Source of the DNA: Streptomyces adelaidensis | Lineage (GTDB): Bacteria; Actinomycetota; Actinomycetes; Streptomycetales; Streptomycetaceae | NCBI RefSeq assembly: GCF_016598475.1 | Contig: NZ_JAEMUX010000031.1 | Coordinates: forward strand, 1 to 64,000 | DNA length: 64,000 nucleotides | Direction: 5' to 3' | Shown here: in pieces, positions 1 through 8,144 of the stretch | How positions within the stretch are numbered: the first letter of the stretch is position 1 | How the letters are laid out: the number at the start of each line of letters is the position of its first letter | Translations under genes and position numbers: made by a program | The notes under the pieces: generated by a model | The model's input: the letters and a program-made list of their open reading frames with translations, nothing else | What the model was told of the DNA's origin: nothing | Databases searched by the model: none

Positions 1-127
1 TAGACGCTGCTCTCATCTGGTTGAGGCGGTTCTCATGACGTTCACAGACAGCGCGCCGGGCTCTCACAGACTTCTCCAAGATCCGCGCCCTACTTTCGTC
101 ATGTCACGCCGACCGGAGGTGGGGAAA

Positions 128-409
128 ATGATCAGCAGTCGTACGAAGAACACGGCCCGCAACCCGAAGAAGTCCTGGTCCTCGGCCCTGTGGAGCCCCT
201 GGACGGTGGCCTGCGCGACCGCCGTCGTCGTGCTCGGCCCGTCCGCCGTCACCGCGTCCGCACTGGAGCGCGCCAACTCCGCGCCGCTGCACGGCGCCTC
301 GGCCCCCGAGCACCCGGCCCCGGGCAGGCACCGCCCGCACGCCCAGCCGCAGACGGCCGAGCAGTACGCGTACCTGCCGCGCGACACGAGCCGCGGGCTG
401 CGGGCCTGA
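128..409 (+). CDS. Small membrane-anchored or secreted hypothetical protein
   Basis: This is a 93-residue protein that I do not recognise. The basic N-terminus (about residues 1-20, rich in K and R) is followed by a hydrophobic segment at about residues 24-45, which fits a signal anchor or signal peptide. The rest is rich in His, Pro and Ala. I chose the ATG at 128 because a strong GGAGGTGGGG ribosome-binding site lies just upstream; longer in-frame starts at 35 and 101 lack one. It stands alone, convergent with the DUF4240 gene. No function can be assigned. Confidence 0.6.
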   Translation: MISSRTKNTARNPKKSWSSALWSPWTVACATAVVVLGPSAVTASALERANSAPLHGASAPEHPAPGRHRPHAQPQTAEQYAYLPRDTSRGLRA

Positions 410-454
410 ACAGGCCCGAGCGGAACAGATCTGCGGAACAGATCCAGAACAGGT

Positions 455-979
455 CTACGCCCGGAAGCGTTCCCAGAGTTTCGGATAGCGCTCCGCGAGC
501 GCGGTCTCGTTCTCGAAGTCGATCGGGGTGCCCTCGGGTTCGCCGGGCTGGGGCGGGAGGCCGAGGTCCGGGGCGACCACGCCGGTGAGCTGCTCGTACG
601 CCTCGTCAGCGGCGTAGCCCAGCTCCTCGCCGTCCCCGTCGATCTCCTCGTCGAAGTCGTCCAGGAGGTCGGCGAGCGAGTCCGGGTCGCCGTGCAGGGC
701 GCCCTCGAAGACCTCGCGGCCCTGGCCGATCAGCCAGCACCGGAAGGAGTCGAAGGCGTCGTCACTGGCCCCGTCCAGGAGCAGCCAGGCGGCGCCCCAC
801 AGGTCCCAGCGGTATGCGCGGTTGTAGCGGGACTCGAAGTGCCGGGCGAAGTCGAGGACCGAGTCCGGGTCGAGCTGGAGCAGCCGATCGACCAGCAGAT
901 CGGCCTGGTCCTCGGGGTCACCCCCGGCGGCCTCACGGGTCGCGTCCACCAGCTCCCAGAACTCCGTCTCGTCCATCAC
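455..979 (-). CDS. DUF4240 domain protein
   Basis: This is a 174-residue acidic cytoplasmic protein. It opens with an MDETEFWELVD-like segment and carries a WDLWGAAWLLLDG stretch and a SFRCWLIGQGREVF stretch, both typical of DUF4240 proteins of streptomycetes. No catalytic motif, signal peptide or membrane helix is visible. A second ATG one codon in (976) is an equally good start. The family function is unknown. It is convergent with the small protein upstream, and the WYL regulator lies behind it on the same strand about 50 bp away, so the two could be co-transcribed. Confidence 0.8.
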   Translation of the reverse strand: MMDETEFWELVDATREAAGGDPEDQADLLVDRLLQLDPDSVLDFARHFESRYNRAYRWDLWGAAWLLLDGASDDAFDSFRCWLIGQGREVFEGALHGDPDSLADLLDDFDEEIDGDGEELGYAADEAYEQLTGVVAPDLGLPPQPGEPEGTPIDFENETALAERYPKLWERFRA

Positions 980-1032
980 GGGTCAAGCATCGGGCCTGGG
1001 CGGGTGGGGCGCACGTGGAGTGTGGCGGATTG

Positions 1033-2028
1033 TTATGGGCGGGATGACGCGCCCCGGGGGTCGTACAGCGCGGCCAGCCGTATCGCGTCGCTCGCGAACC
1101 GCGCCCGCAGTTCCTCCGGCGCCAGTACCTCGGCCTCAGGCCCGAGCGCCGCGAGCTGGGTGTGGGCGACCTCTTCGGACTCCACCGGGAGCGTCAGCGT
1201 CACCCACCCGTCCCCGTCCGGGGCGCCGGCCGCCTCCAGCGCCTCCCGCGCGGACTGCGGATCGACGGCGTACGGCAGTCTGCGCACCCCGCCCGGGGAC
1301 ATCCGCACCACGACCTCGGCCAGCAGAATGGACCGCGCGAACTGCTCGGCCCGCTCGTCCCAGAAGCCCGGCAGATCGAACCGCTCGTCCCGCTCGAACC
1401 GCTCGTCACCGGAGTCCACGGCGGTGAACCGGTCGATGCGGTACACCCGGTACGACCCGTGTCCCGCGACCCGGGCGCACACGTACCAGACCCCCGCCTT
1501 CAGCACGAGCCCGTACGGTTCCAACTCCCGCTCGACCTCGGCCTCCCCGCGCCGGTACTGGGCGACGATCCGCCGGTCGTCCCACACCGCGTCGGCCACG
1601 GCGGGCAGCAACTCGGGGGTCTTCGGCTCCTTGAACCAGCTCGGGGCGTCGAGATGGAACCGCTGAGCGGCGGTACGGGAGGCGTCGCGGAGGGAGGGCA
1701 TGAGGGCCGCCGACACCTTCAGCCGGGCGGCGGAGGCGGCGTCCTCCAGGCCCATCTCCCGCAGCGCCCCCGGCACACCGCTGAGGAACAGCGCCTCGGC
1801 CTCGCCGCGGGCCAGGCCGGTGAGGCGGGTCCGGTAGCCGCCGATCAGCCGGTATCCGCCGGCCCGGCCCCGGTCCGCATACACCGGCACCCCCGCCTCC
1901 GACAGCGCCTGGGCGTCCCGGGTGACCGTCCGCTCCGACACCTCCAGCTCCCGGGCCAGCTCGGCGGCGGTCATGGACGGACGGGACTGCAGCAACAGCA
2001 CCATCTTGATGAGGCGGGCAGCACGCAT
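1033..2028 (-). CDS. WYL-domain transcriptional regulator with DeoR-type HTH
   Basis: This is a 331-residue DNA-binding regulator. The N-terminal winged helix (about residues 1-60) contains TAAELARELEVSERTVTRD, typical of HTH_11. It is followed by a YRLIGGYRTRLTGL linker and a central WYL-type domain around VWYVCARV and YRVYRIDRF, where the classical W-Y-L triad is modified. The C-terminal part resembles the WCX extension. WYL proteins sense ligands or nucleic acids, and targets are usually local. I chose the ATG at 2028, directly before the HTH; the upstream extension is proline/arginine-rich non-coding sequence containing a repeat. The ligand is unknown. Confidence 0.85.
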   Translation of the reverse strand: MRAARLIKMVLLLQSRPSMTAAELARELEVSERTVTRDAQALSEAGVPVYADRGRAGGYRLIGGYRTRLTGLARGEAEALFLSGVPGALREMGLEDAASAARLKVSAALMPSLRDASRTAAQRFHLDAPSWFKEPKTPELLPAVADAVWDDRRIVAQYRRGEAEVERELEPYGLVLKAGVWYVCARVAGHGSYRVYRIDRFTAVDSGDERFERDERFDLPGFWDERAEQFARSILLAEVVVRMSPGGVRRLPYAVDPQSAREALEAAGAPDGDGWVTLTLPVESEEVAHTQLAALGPEAEVLAPEELRARFASDAIRLAALYDPRGASSRP

Positions 2029-2064
2029 GTGTTCATGATGCCGGGCGGGTGGGTGCGGGTGAGT

Positions 2065-2160
2065 GGGGGCTGGTCGCGCAGTTCCCCGCGGCCCCAAAGA
2101 CGAAAGGCAGGGGCGCAGCCCCGTCTTTCAGGGGCGCGGGGAACTGCGCGACCAGCCCCC
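2065..2160. repeat. Intergenic palindromic repeat, full two-arm copy
   Basis: Left arm GGGGGCTGGTCGCGCAGTTC at 2065-2084, continuing to 2095. Right arm is its inverse complement at about 2131-2160. The loop holds a smaller hairpin (AGGGGC..GCCCC). It fills the gap between the WYL regulator and the 3' end of aceE. The same element recurs across the window. As a long stem downstream of aceE it could end transcription or stabilise the 3' end. Confidence 0.85.
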
Positions 2161-2177
2161 ACCGACCGGCAGTGAAA

Positions 2178-4883
2178 CTACAACCCGTACTTCTCCCGCG
2201 CTTCCTTCACCGCGGAAGCCTTCAGCTCTCCGCGCCGCGCGAGCTGCGCGAGGGCCGCGACCACGATGGACTGGGCGTCGACCCCGAAGTGACGGCGGGC
2301 CGCCTCGCGGGTGTCGGAGAGGCCGAAGCCGTCCGCGCCCAGTGACGAGTAGTCCTGTTCGACCCACTGCGCGATCTGGTCGGGGACCTGACGCATGTAG
2401 TCGGAGACGGCCAGCACCGGACCCTCGGCACCCTGCAGGGCCTGGCGGACGAACGGCACCCGCTCCTCGCCGCGCAGCAGGGCCGCGTCCGCCTCCAGGG
2501 CGTCCCGGCGCAGCTCGCTCCAGGAGGTCGCGGACCAGACGTCGGCCGCCACGCCCCACTCCTCGGCGAGGAGTCTCTGCGCCTCCAGGGCCCAGTGGAT
2601 CGCCGTGCCGGAGCCGAGCAGCTGGATGCGGGGAGCGCTCGCGGCGGACACGTTCAGGCCCGCCGACTCGACCGTGTTGAAGCGGTACAGGCCCTTGACG
2701 ATGCCCTCGTCGATACCGAGTCCGGCCGGCTTCGCGGGCTGCGGCATCGGCTCGTTGTAGACGGTGAGGTAGTAGAAGACGTTCTGGTCCTCGCCGGGCG
2801 CGGCCTCGCCGTACATACGGCGCAGCCCGTCCTTGACGATCGCCGCGACCTCGTAGGCGAAGGCCGGGTCGTACGTCATGGCCGCCGGGTTGGTCGCCGC
2901 GATCACCGGGGAGTGGCCGTCGGCGTGCTGGAGGCCCTCGCCCGTCAGGGTCGTACGGCCGGCCGTGGCGCCGACGAGGAAGCCGCGGCCGAGCTGGTCG
3001 CCGAGCTGCCACATCTGGTCGGCCGTGCGCTGCCAGCCGAACATCGAGTAGAAAATGTAGAACGGGATCATCGCTTCGCCGTGCGTGCTGTACGCGGTGG
3101 ACGCGGCGATGAAGTCCGCCATGGAGCCGGCCTCGGTGATCCCCTCGTTGAGGATCTGGCCGTCCTTGGCCTCCTTGTAGTACATCAGCTGGTCGCGGTC
3201 GACCGGCTCGTACGTCTGGCCCTTCGGCGAGTAGATGCCGAGGGACGGGAAGAGGCTCTCCATGCCGAAGGTGCGCGCCTCGTCGGGGACGATCGGCACC
3301 CAGCGCCGGCCGCTCTCCTTGTCGCGGACCAGGTCCTTGATCAGTCGTACGAAGGCCATGGTCGTGGCGATGTTCTGCGAGCCGGAGCCCTTGTCGAACG
3401 ACGTGAACGTCTTCTCGGCCGGGGCGGGCAGGGGAGCGAGCGCGTGCGTACGGCGGGCCGGGGCGGGGCCGCCGAGGGCCGCGCGGCGCTCCTGGAGGTA
3501 GCGGACCTCGGGGGAGTCCGTGCCGGGGTGGCCGTACGGCACGACTCCGTCGACGAAGTCGCTGTCCTTGATCGGCAGTTCCAGCAGGTCGCGCATTGTC
3601 TTGAACTCGTCCACCGTCAGCTTCTTCATCTGGTGGTTGGCGTTCTTCGACGCGAAGCCCTCGCCGAGGGTGTGACCCTTGACGGTCTGGGCCAGGATGA
3701 CGGTCGGGGCGCCCTTGAACTCGACGGCCGCCTTGTACGCCGCGTACACCTTGCGCGCCTCGTGACCACCTCGGGAGAGGTGGAAGCACTCGAAGATCTT
3801 GTCGTCGCTCAGCAGCTTCGCCATCTCGACGAGCGCCGGGTCGGCGCCGAAGAAGTCCTGGCGGATGTAGGCGGCGTCGCGGGTCTGGTACGTCTGGACC
3901 TGGGCGTCGGGTACCTCGCGCAGCCGGCGTACGAGCGCGCCCGTGGTGTCGAGCTGGAACAGCTCGTCCCACGCCGAGCCCCACAGCGACTTGATCACGT
4001 TCCAGCCGGCGCCGCGGAACTGGGCCTCCAGCTCCTGCACGATCTTGAAGTTCGCGCGGACCGGGCCGTCGAGGCGCTGGAGGTTGCAGTTGATGACGAA
4101 GGTCAGGTTGTCGAGACCTTCGCGGGAGGCGAGGGCGAGTGCCGCCGTCGACTCGGGCTCGTCCATCTCGCCGTCGCCGAGGAACGCCCAGACGTGGGAG
4201 TTCGAGACGTCCTTGATGTTGCGGCTGGTCAGGTACCGGTTGAAGCGGGCCTGATAGATCGCGGACAGCGGGCCGAGGCCCATCGACACCGTCGGGAACT
4301 CCCACAGCCAGGGGAGGCGGCGGGGGTGCGGATACGACGGCAGGCCGTTGCCGGCGGACTCCCGGCGGAAGTTGTCGAGGTGGTGCTCGGTCAGGCGGCC
4401 GTCCAGGAAGGCGCGGGCGTAGATGCCGGGGGAGGCGTGGCCCTGGATGTAGAGCTGATCGCCGGAGCCGTCCGCCTCCTTGCCCCTGAAGAAGTGGTTG
4501 AAGCCGGTCTCGTAGAGCCAGGCCGCGGAGGCGAAGGTGGCGATGTGGCCGCCGACGCCGTATTTGCTGCCGCGGGTGACCATCGCGGCCGCGTTCCAGC
4601 GGTTCCACGCGGTGATCTTCCGCTCCATCTCCTCGTCACCGGGCGCGCTCGGCTCGGCGGCGGTCGGGATGGTGTTGACGTAGTCCGTCTCCAGCAGCTT
4701 GGGCAGCGCGATGCCGTTGCCCTCCGCGCGCTCCAGGGTGCGGCGCATCAGGTATGCGGCACGGTGCGGCCCGGCCGCTTTGGTGACGGCGTCCAGCGAG
4801 GCCTGCCATTCGGCGGTCTCCTCCGGATCGCGGTCGGGGAGCTGGTCGAGCGCGCTCGGCTGGATGGCGTTGGGGTCGGTCAT
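2178..4883 (-). CDS. aceE: Pyruvate dehydrogenase E1 component, homodimeric type
   Basis: This is a 901-residue cytoplasmic enzyme of the AceE family, close to the usual size (about 890-920). It decarboxylates pyruvate using thiamine diphosphate and passes the acetyl group to the lipoyl domains of E2. The ThDP motif is clear: GDGEMDEPES followed about 25 residues later by NCNLQRLDG. A second conserved stretch reads FYIFYSMFGWQRTADQ. I chose the ATG at 4883 because AGGAAGG lies upstream; an in-frame extension to 5036 crosses the regulatory gap. E2 (aceF) and E3 (lpdA) lie just upstream on the same strand, with a GntR regulator immediately preceding this gene. Confidence 0.97.
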   Translation of the reverse strand: MTDPNAIQPSALDQLPDRDPEETAEWQASLDAVTKAAGPHRAAYLMRRTLERAEGNGIALPKLLETDYVNTIPTAAEPSAPGDEEMERKITAWNRWNAAAMVTRGSKYGVGGHIATFASAAWLYETGFNHFFRGKEADGSGDQLYIQGHASPGIYARAFLDGRLTEHHLDNFRRESAGNGLPSYPHPRRLPWLWEFPTVSMGLGPLSAIYQARFNRYLTSRNIKDVSNSHVWAFLGDGEMDEPESTAALALASREGLDNLTFVINCNLQRLDGPVRANFKIVQELEAQFRGAGWNVIKSLWGSAWDELFQLDTTGALVRRLREVPDAQVQTYQTRDAAYIRQDFFGADPALVEMAKLLSDDKIFECFHLSRGGHEARKVYAAYKAAVEFKGAPTVILAQTVKGHTLGEGFASKNANHQMKKLTVDEFKTMRDLLELPIKDSDFVDGVVPYGHPGTDSPEVRYLQERRAALGGPAPARRTHALAPLPAPAEKTFTSFDKGSGSQNIATTMAFVRLIKDLVRDKESGRRWVPIVPDEARTFGMESLFPSLGIYSPKGQTYEPVDRDQLMYYKEAKDGQILNEGITEAGSMADFIAASTAYSTHGEAMIPFYIFYSMFGWQRTADQMWQLGDQLGRGFLVGATAGRTTLTGEGLQHADGHSPVIAATNPAAMTYDPAFAYEVAAIVKDGLRRMYGEAAPGEDQNVFYYLTVYNEPMPQPAKPAGLGIDEGIVKGLYRFNTVESAGLNVSAASAPRIQLLGSGTAIHWALEAQRLLAEEWGVAADVWSATSWSELRRDALEADAALLRGEERVPFVRQALQGAEGPVLAVSDYMRQVPDQIAQWVEQDYSSLGADGFGLSDTREAARRHFGVDAQSIVVAALAQLARRGELKASAVKEAREKYGL

Positions 4884-5003
4884 AGCGCCGCCTTCCTCAG
4901 TCGAAGGGGTTCCCTCATCGGTATGGGGTAGGGGGTTGCCCTTTGTCTTTGGCAGGACAGGGCGGCGGGCTTCGGTGGAAGCCCGTCGGTGACTGTAACT
5001 CGC

Positions 5004-5020
5004 TGATCGATGATCGATCA
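5004..5020. promoter_or_regulatory. Perfect 17-bp palindrome upstream of aceE, candidate operator
   Basis: TGATCGAT-G-ATCGATCA is an exact 8-bp inverted repeat with a 1-nt centre, 121 bp upstream of the aceE start, in the 370-bp gap (4884-5253) between the GntR gene and aceE. FCD-type GntR proteins often control PDH genes through short palindromes, so this is the best operator candidate in the gap. The binding protein is inferred, not shown. Apart from this site and the repeat at 5164-5215, I see no gene in the gap. Confidence 0.5.
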
Positions 5021-5163
5021 AAGGGTTGCCGGGCAAAACCTCTTGATCACGAGAAAGTCGGCACGGGGTGCCTCCGGCGGAGACACCGGGTGCCGTGGCG
5101 GGGTGGGGTTTTTGCAGGTGGGGCGGCGTATCAGCGGGGCCGTCCCTGGGGGCTGCGCATCAA

Positions 5164-5215
5164 TCCAGCCCCTCCGGCGTTTGAGGAGCGGGGTCCGGGG
5201 CGGAGCCCCGGGGAT
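5164..5215. repeat. Second intergenic repeat type (CAGCCCCTCCGGCGTTTGAG family)
   Basis: The segment starts CAGCCCCTCCGGCGTTTGAG and ends in a GGGGCGGAGCCCC hairpin. I recognise this as a repeat common in streptomycete intergenic DNA, distinct from the GCGCGGGGAACTGCGCG family. It lies just 3' of the GntR gene, so it may act as that gene's terminator. Only one clear copy occurs in this window. Confidence 0.55.
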
Positions 5216-5253
5216 GGGAGGGGTAGGGGCGGGCGGGGGCGAGGAAACCCGTG

Positions 5254-5895
5254 TTACGAGGGGTCGTCGCCCGTGTGCGGGGCGCAGCCCAGGACGTGGG
5301 CCTTGACCAGGTCCGCGATACGCGGGTCGCGGCGGCGGAAGGCGGCGACCAACTCCTCGTGCTCCTCGGCGTAGGACTGCTGGACGGTGCCGAGCCAACG
5401 GATGGACAGGGCGGTGAAGACCTCGATGCCCAGCCCCTCCCACGTGTGCAGCAGCACCGAGTTCCCGGCCGCCCGCACCAGCTCACGGTGGAACGCCACC
5501 GTGTGCCGCACCTGCGCCGTACCGTCGGAGTCCCGGTCCGCCTCGTACAGGGCGGCGACATGCGGCTCCAACGCCGAGCAGTCCCCGGCCAACCGCTCCG
5601 CCGCCAGCTCCGCCGCGATCGCCTCGAGCCCGGCCCGCACCGGATAGCTCTCCTCCAGATCCGCCGCCGTCAGATTCCGCACACGTACGCCCTTGTTCGG
5701 CGCGGATTCGATCAACCTCAGCGACTCCAGCTCGCGCAACGCCTCCCGCACGGGAGTCTGGCTGACCTCCAGCTCCGTCGCGATCCGCCGCTCCACGATC
5801 CGCTCACCCGGCTGCCACCGCCCGCTCACGATCCCCTCCACGATGTGCTCGCGGATCTGTTCGCGCAGCGAGTGGACGACGGGCGCGGTGGTCAT
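5254..5895 (-). CDS. GntR-family regulator with FCD ligand-binding domain
   Basis: This is a 213-residue repressor-type regulator. The N-terminal winged helix (about residues 5-75) contains the GntR signature GERIVERRIATELEVSQTPV and VREALRELESLRLIE. The C-terminal all-helical FCD domain (about 85-205) holds the expected metal-site residues around FHRELVRAAGNS and EEHEELV. The FCD subgroup includes PdhR and LldR, which respond to organic acids. It lies on the same strand between aceF and aceE, so control of pyruvate dehydrogenase by a carboxylate ligand is a reasonable inference. The ATG at 5895 has a GAAGGAG site. Confidence 0.92.
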   Translation of the reverse strand: MTTAPVVHSLREQIREHIVEGIVSGRWQPGERIVERRIATELEVSQTPVREALRELESLRLIESAPNKGVRVRNLTAADLEESYPVRAGLEAIAAELAAERLAGDCSALEPHVAALYEADRDSDGTAQVRHTVAFHRELVRAAGNSVLLHTWEGLGIEVFTALSIRWLGTVQQSYAEEHEELVAAFRRRDPRIADLVKAHVLGCAPHTGDDPS

Positions 5896-5931
5896 GCGGG
5901 CTCCTTCGGCGGGGGACAGAGCCCCAAGGGC

Positions 5932-5950
5932 GTTGACCTCTAGACAATAA
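5932..5950. promoter_or_regulatory. Candidate autoregulatory site of the GntR gene
   Basis: The short segment TTGACCTCTAGACAATAA lies about 40 bp upstream of the GntR start. Its right half, TCTAGACAAT, matches one half of the TTGTCTAGACAA-type palindromes bound by many FCD GntR proteins; the left half is degenerate. It sits in the gap 5896-6214, which also holds the aceF terminator (6105-6149) and the inverted repeat at 6178-6196. Confidence 0.3.
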
Positions 5951-6104
5951 AGCCGCGACCCCGCCGGTGAGAGGCGCACGGGGACGCTTTCTCGCAGGTG
6001 AGACGAGACTTACACGCCGCCAGGAAAGGCAGTTCTGTAAAGGCCCGTACCGGCCAGGCTTTGGCGCGACCCCGCCCACCGGGCCACCGTCGGCGCACGG
6101 CATG

Positions 6105-6149
6105 ACGAAGGTGCCCCCGTCCGGAAGCTCCGGACGGGGGCACCTTCGT
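6105..6149 (-). terminator. Strong hairpin terminator downstream of aceF
   Basis: A perfect 21-bp stem (ACGAAGGTGCCCCCG.. paired with ..CGGGGGCACCTTCGT) surrounds a 3-nt AGC loop. It lies 66 bp past the aceF stop and before the GntR promoter. The long GC-rich stem without a U-tract is the usual form of streptomycete intrinsic terminators. The stem is symmetric, so it could act in either direction. Confidence 0.85.
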
Positions 6150-6177
6150 ACTGTGATCAGAAAGCCCTGACCAACGG

Positions 6178-6196
6178 CTGATCGGTGGCCGATCAG
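6178..6196. repeat. Inverted repeat CTGATCGG-TGG-CCGATCAG
   Basis: A perfect 8-bp inverted repeat with a 3-nt spacer lies 19 bp past the aceF stop codon. It is followed by a further TGATCAG. It shares the TGATCG half-site with the palindrome upstream of aceE. It may be part of the 3' end structure of aceF, or a regulator site for the downstream GntR gene; sequence alone cannot decide. Confidence 0.45.
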
Positions 6197-6214
6197 TGGC
6201 TGATCAGCGAGGCT

Positions 6215-8020
6215 CTACAGGCCGAGCTCGACCTCGAACTCGCCCGCCTCCAGGATCCCCTTGACCGCCGTCAGGTAACGGGCCGCGTCGGCGCCGTCGA
6301 CCAGGCGGTGGTCGTACGAGAGGGTGAGGTAGGTCATGTCGCGGACGCCGATGACCGTGCCCTCCTCCGTCTCGATGACGGCGGGGCGCTTGACCGTCGC
6401 GCCGATGCCGAGGATCGCGACCTGGTTCGGCGGCACGATGATCGTGTCGAAGAGCGCGCCGCGCGAGCCGGTGTTGGAGATGGTGAAGGTCGCGCCGGAG
6501 AGCTCGTCCGGGGTGATCTTGTTCGCCCGGACCTTGCCCGCCAGGTCGGCGGTGGCCTTGGCGATACCGGCGATGTTGAGGTCGCCCGCGTGCTTGATGA
6601 CCGGGGTCATCAGGCCCTTCTCGGAGTCCACCGCGATACCGACGCTCTCGGTGTCGAAGTAGGTGATCGTGCCCTCGTCCACGTTGATCCGGGCGTTGAT
6701 GGCCGGGTGGGCCTTCAGCGCCTGGGCCGCCGCCTTCACGAAGAACGGCATCGGGGAGAGCTTGACGCCCTCGCGCGCGGCGAAGGAGTCCTTGGCCTGG
6801 CCCCGCAGACGCATCAGGCGGGTCACGTCGACCTCGACGACCGAGGACAGCTGGGCCTGCTCGCGCAGGGCCTTGACCATGTTGTCGCCGATGACCTTGC
6901 GGATCCGCGGCATCTTGATGGTCTGGCCGCGGAGGGGGGAGACCTCCAGGACCGGAGCCTTCTTCGACGGGGCGGCGGCAAGGCCCCCGGCAGTCACAGC
7001 GGCGACCGGGGCCGGAGCCGCGGCAGCGGCCTTCGCGGCCTCGGCGGCGGCGATGACGTCCTGCTTGCGGATACGGCCGCCGACGCCGGTGCCCTTGACG
7101 GCGGCCAGGTCGACACCGTTCTCGGCGGCGAGCTTGCGCACCAGCGGGGTGACGTAGGCACCCTCGTCGGTGGCCTGCGCGGCGGCCGGAGCGGCGACAG
7201 CCGGAGCCGGGGTGACCGGGGCGGGCGCGGCAACCGGCGCGGCCGGAGCAGCGGCGGGCGCCGGAGCCGGAGCGGCCGGGGCGACCGGCGCGGGGGCCGG
7301 AGCGGCCGGGGCGACCGGCGCGGCCGGAGCCGGGGCAGCGGCGGCGGGCGCCGGCGCCGGGGCGGCCGGAGCGGCGGCGGGCGCGGCACCCGGGGCGCCG
7401 ATGACGGCCAGCTTGGCACCGACCTCGGCGGTCTCGTCCTCGGCGACCACGATCTGCAGGAGCACACCGGAGGTGGGCGCCGGGATCTCGGTGTCGACCT
7501 TGTCCGTGGAGACCTCGAGCAGCGGCTCGTCGGCCTCGACGGAGTCGCCGACCTCCTTGAGCCAGCGGGTGACGGTGCCCTCGGTGACGGACTCGCCGAG
7601 CGCCGGGAGGACCACGTCGGTGCCCTCGGCGGAGCCACCGCCGGTGGCGGCCTCGGCGGTCGGGGCCGGCGCGGGAGCGGCCTGCTCGGTGGAGGGCGTG
7701 GACTGCGGGGCGGGCTCCGGCTCGGCGGCCGGAGCCGGAGCCTCGGCAGCGGCGGGGGCCGGGGCGGCGGCGGGCGCGCCCGTGCCGTCGTCGATGACGG
7801 CCAGCTCGGCGCCGACCTCGACGGTCTCGTCCTCGGCGACCTTGATGGACGCCAGGATGCCGGCGGCGGGGGAGGGGATCTCGGTGTCGACCTTGTCGGT
7901 CGAGACTTCGAGCAGCGGCTCGTCGGCCTCTACGCGCTCACCCTCGGCCTTCAGCCAGCGGGTGACAGTGCCCTCGGTGACGCTCTCGCCGAGCGCCGGA
8001 AGGGTTACGGAAACCGCCAT
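6215..8020 (-). CDS. aceF: Dihydrolipoamide acyltransferase (E2) with two lipoyl domains
   Basis: This is a 601-residue E2 core of the 2-oxoacid dehydrogenase complex, often annotated sucB in streptomycetes. Two lipoyl domains carry the TDKVDTEIP motif with lipoyl lysines at K43 and K174. Long Ala/Pro linkers follow each. An E3/E1-binding domain (YVTPLVRKLAAENGVDL..RIRKQDV) precedes the catalytic domain, which ends with the HRLVDG active-site motif. Near aceE and lpdA it most likely serves pyruvate dehydrogenase; actinobacterial 2-oxoglutarate dehydrogenase E1 usually carries its own E2-like domain. ATG at 8020 with GGAG upstream. The linkers make strong repetitive shadow ORFs. Confidence 0.96.
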   Translation of the reverse strand: MAVSVTLPALGESVTEGTVTRWLKAEGERVEADEPLLEVSTDKVDTEIPSPAAGILASIKVAEDETVEVGAELAVIDDGTGAPAAAPAPAAAEAPAPAAEPEPAPQSTPSTEQAAPAPAPTAEAATGGGSAEGTDVVLPALGESVTEGTVTRWLKEVGDSVEADEPLLEVSTDKVDTEIPAPTSGVLLQIVVAEDETAEVGAKLAVIGAPGAAPAAAPAAPAPAPAAAAPAPAAPVAPAAPAPAPVAPAAPAPAPAAAPAAPVAAPAPVTPAPAVAAPAAAQATDEGAYVTPLVRKLAAENGVDLAAVKGTGVGGRIRKQDVIAAAEAAKAAAAAPAPVAAVTAGGLAAAPSKKAPVLEVSPLRGQTIKMPRIRKVIGDNMVKALREQAQLSSVVEVDVTRLMRLRGQAKDSFAAREGVKLSPMPFFVKAAAQALKAHPAINARINVDEGTITYFDTESVGIAVDSEKGLMTPVIKHAGDLNIAGIAKATADLAGKVRANKITPDELSGATFTISNTGSRGALFDTIIVPPNQVAILGIGATVKRPAVIETEEGTVIGVRDMTYLTLSYDHRLVDGADAARYLTAVKGILEAGEFEVELGL

Positions 8021-8144
8021 GGTTTCTGTTGCTCCTTAACGATTGCGGAAGTCTGTGGTCGTCGACGCGCCCACTGCGACGCGGTGACTGGGGGCCGGGC
8101 GGCCGGCCTGCCCGGGAAAGTCCGGGCGACCGGCCGGTGGCGGG

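Noticed and set aside
692..1666. 324-residue plus-strand ORF opposite the DUF4240 and WYL genes
   Set aside because: It is a shadow of two clear minus-strand genes; composition is Arg/Ser/Gly-rich with no domain.
2595..4931. 778-residue plus-strand ORF opposite aceE
   Set aside because: Antisense frame of aceE, full of Val/Glu/Gly/Arg with no recognised motif.
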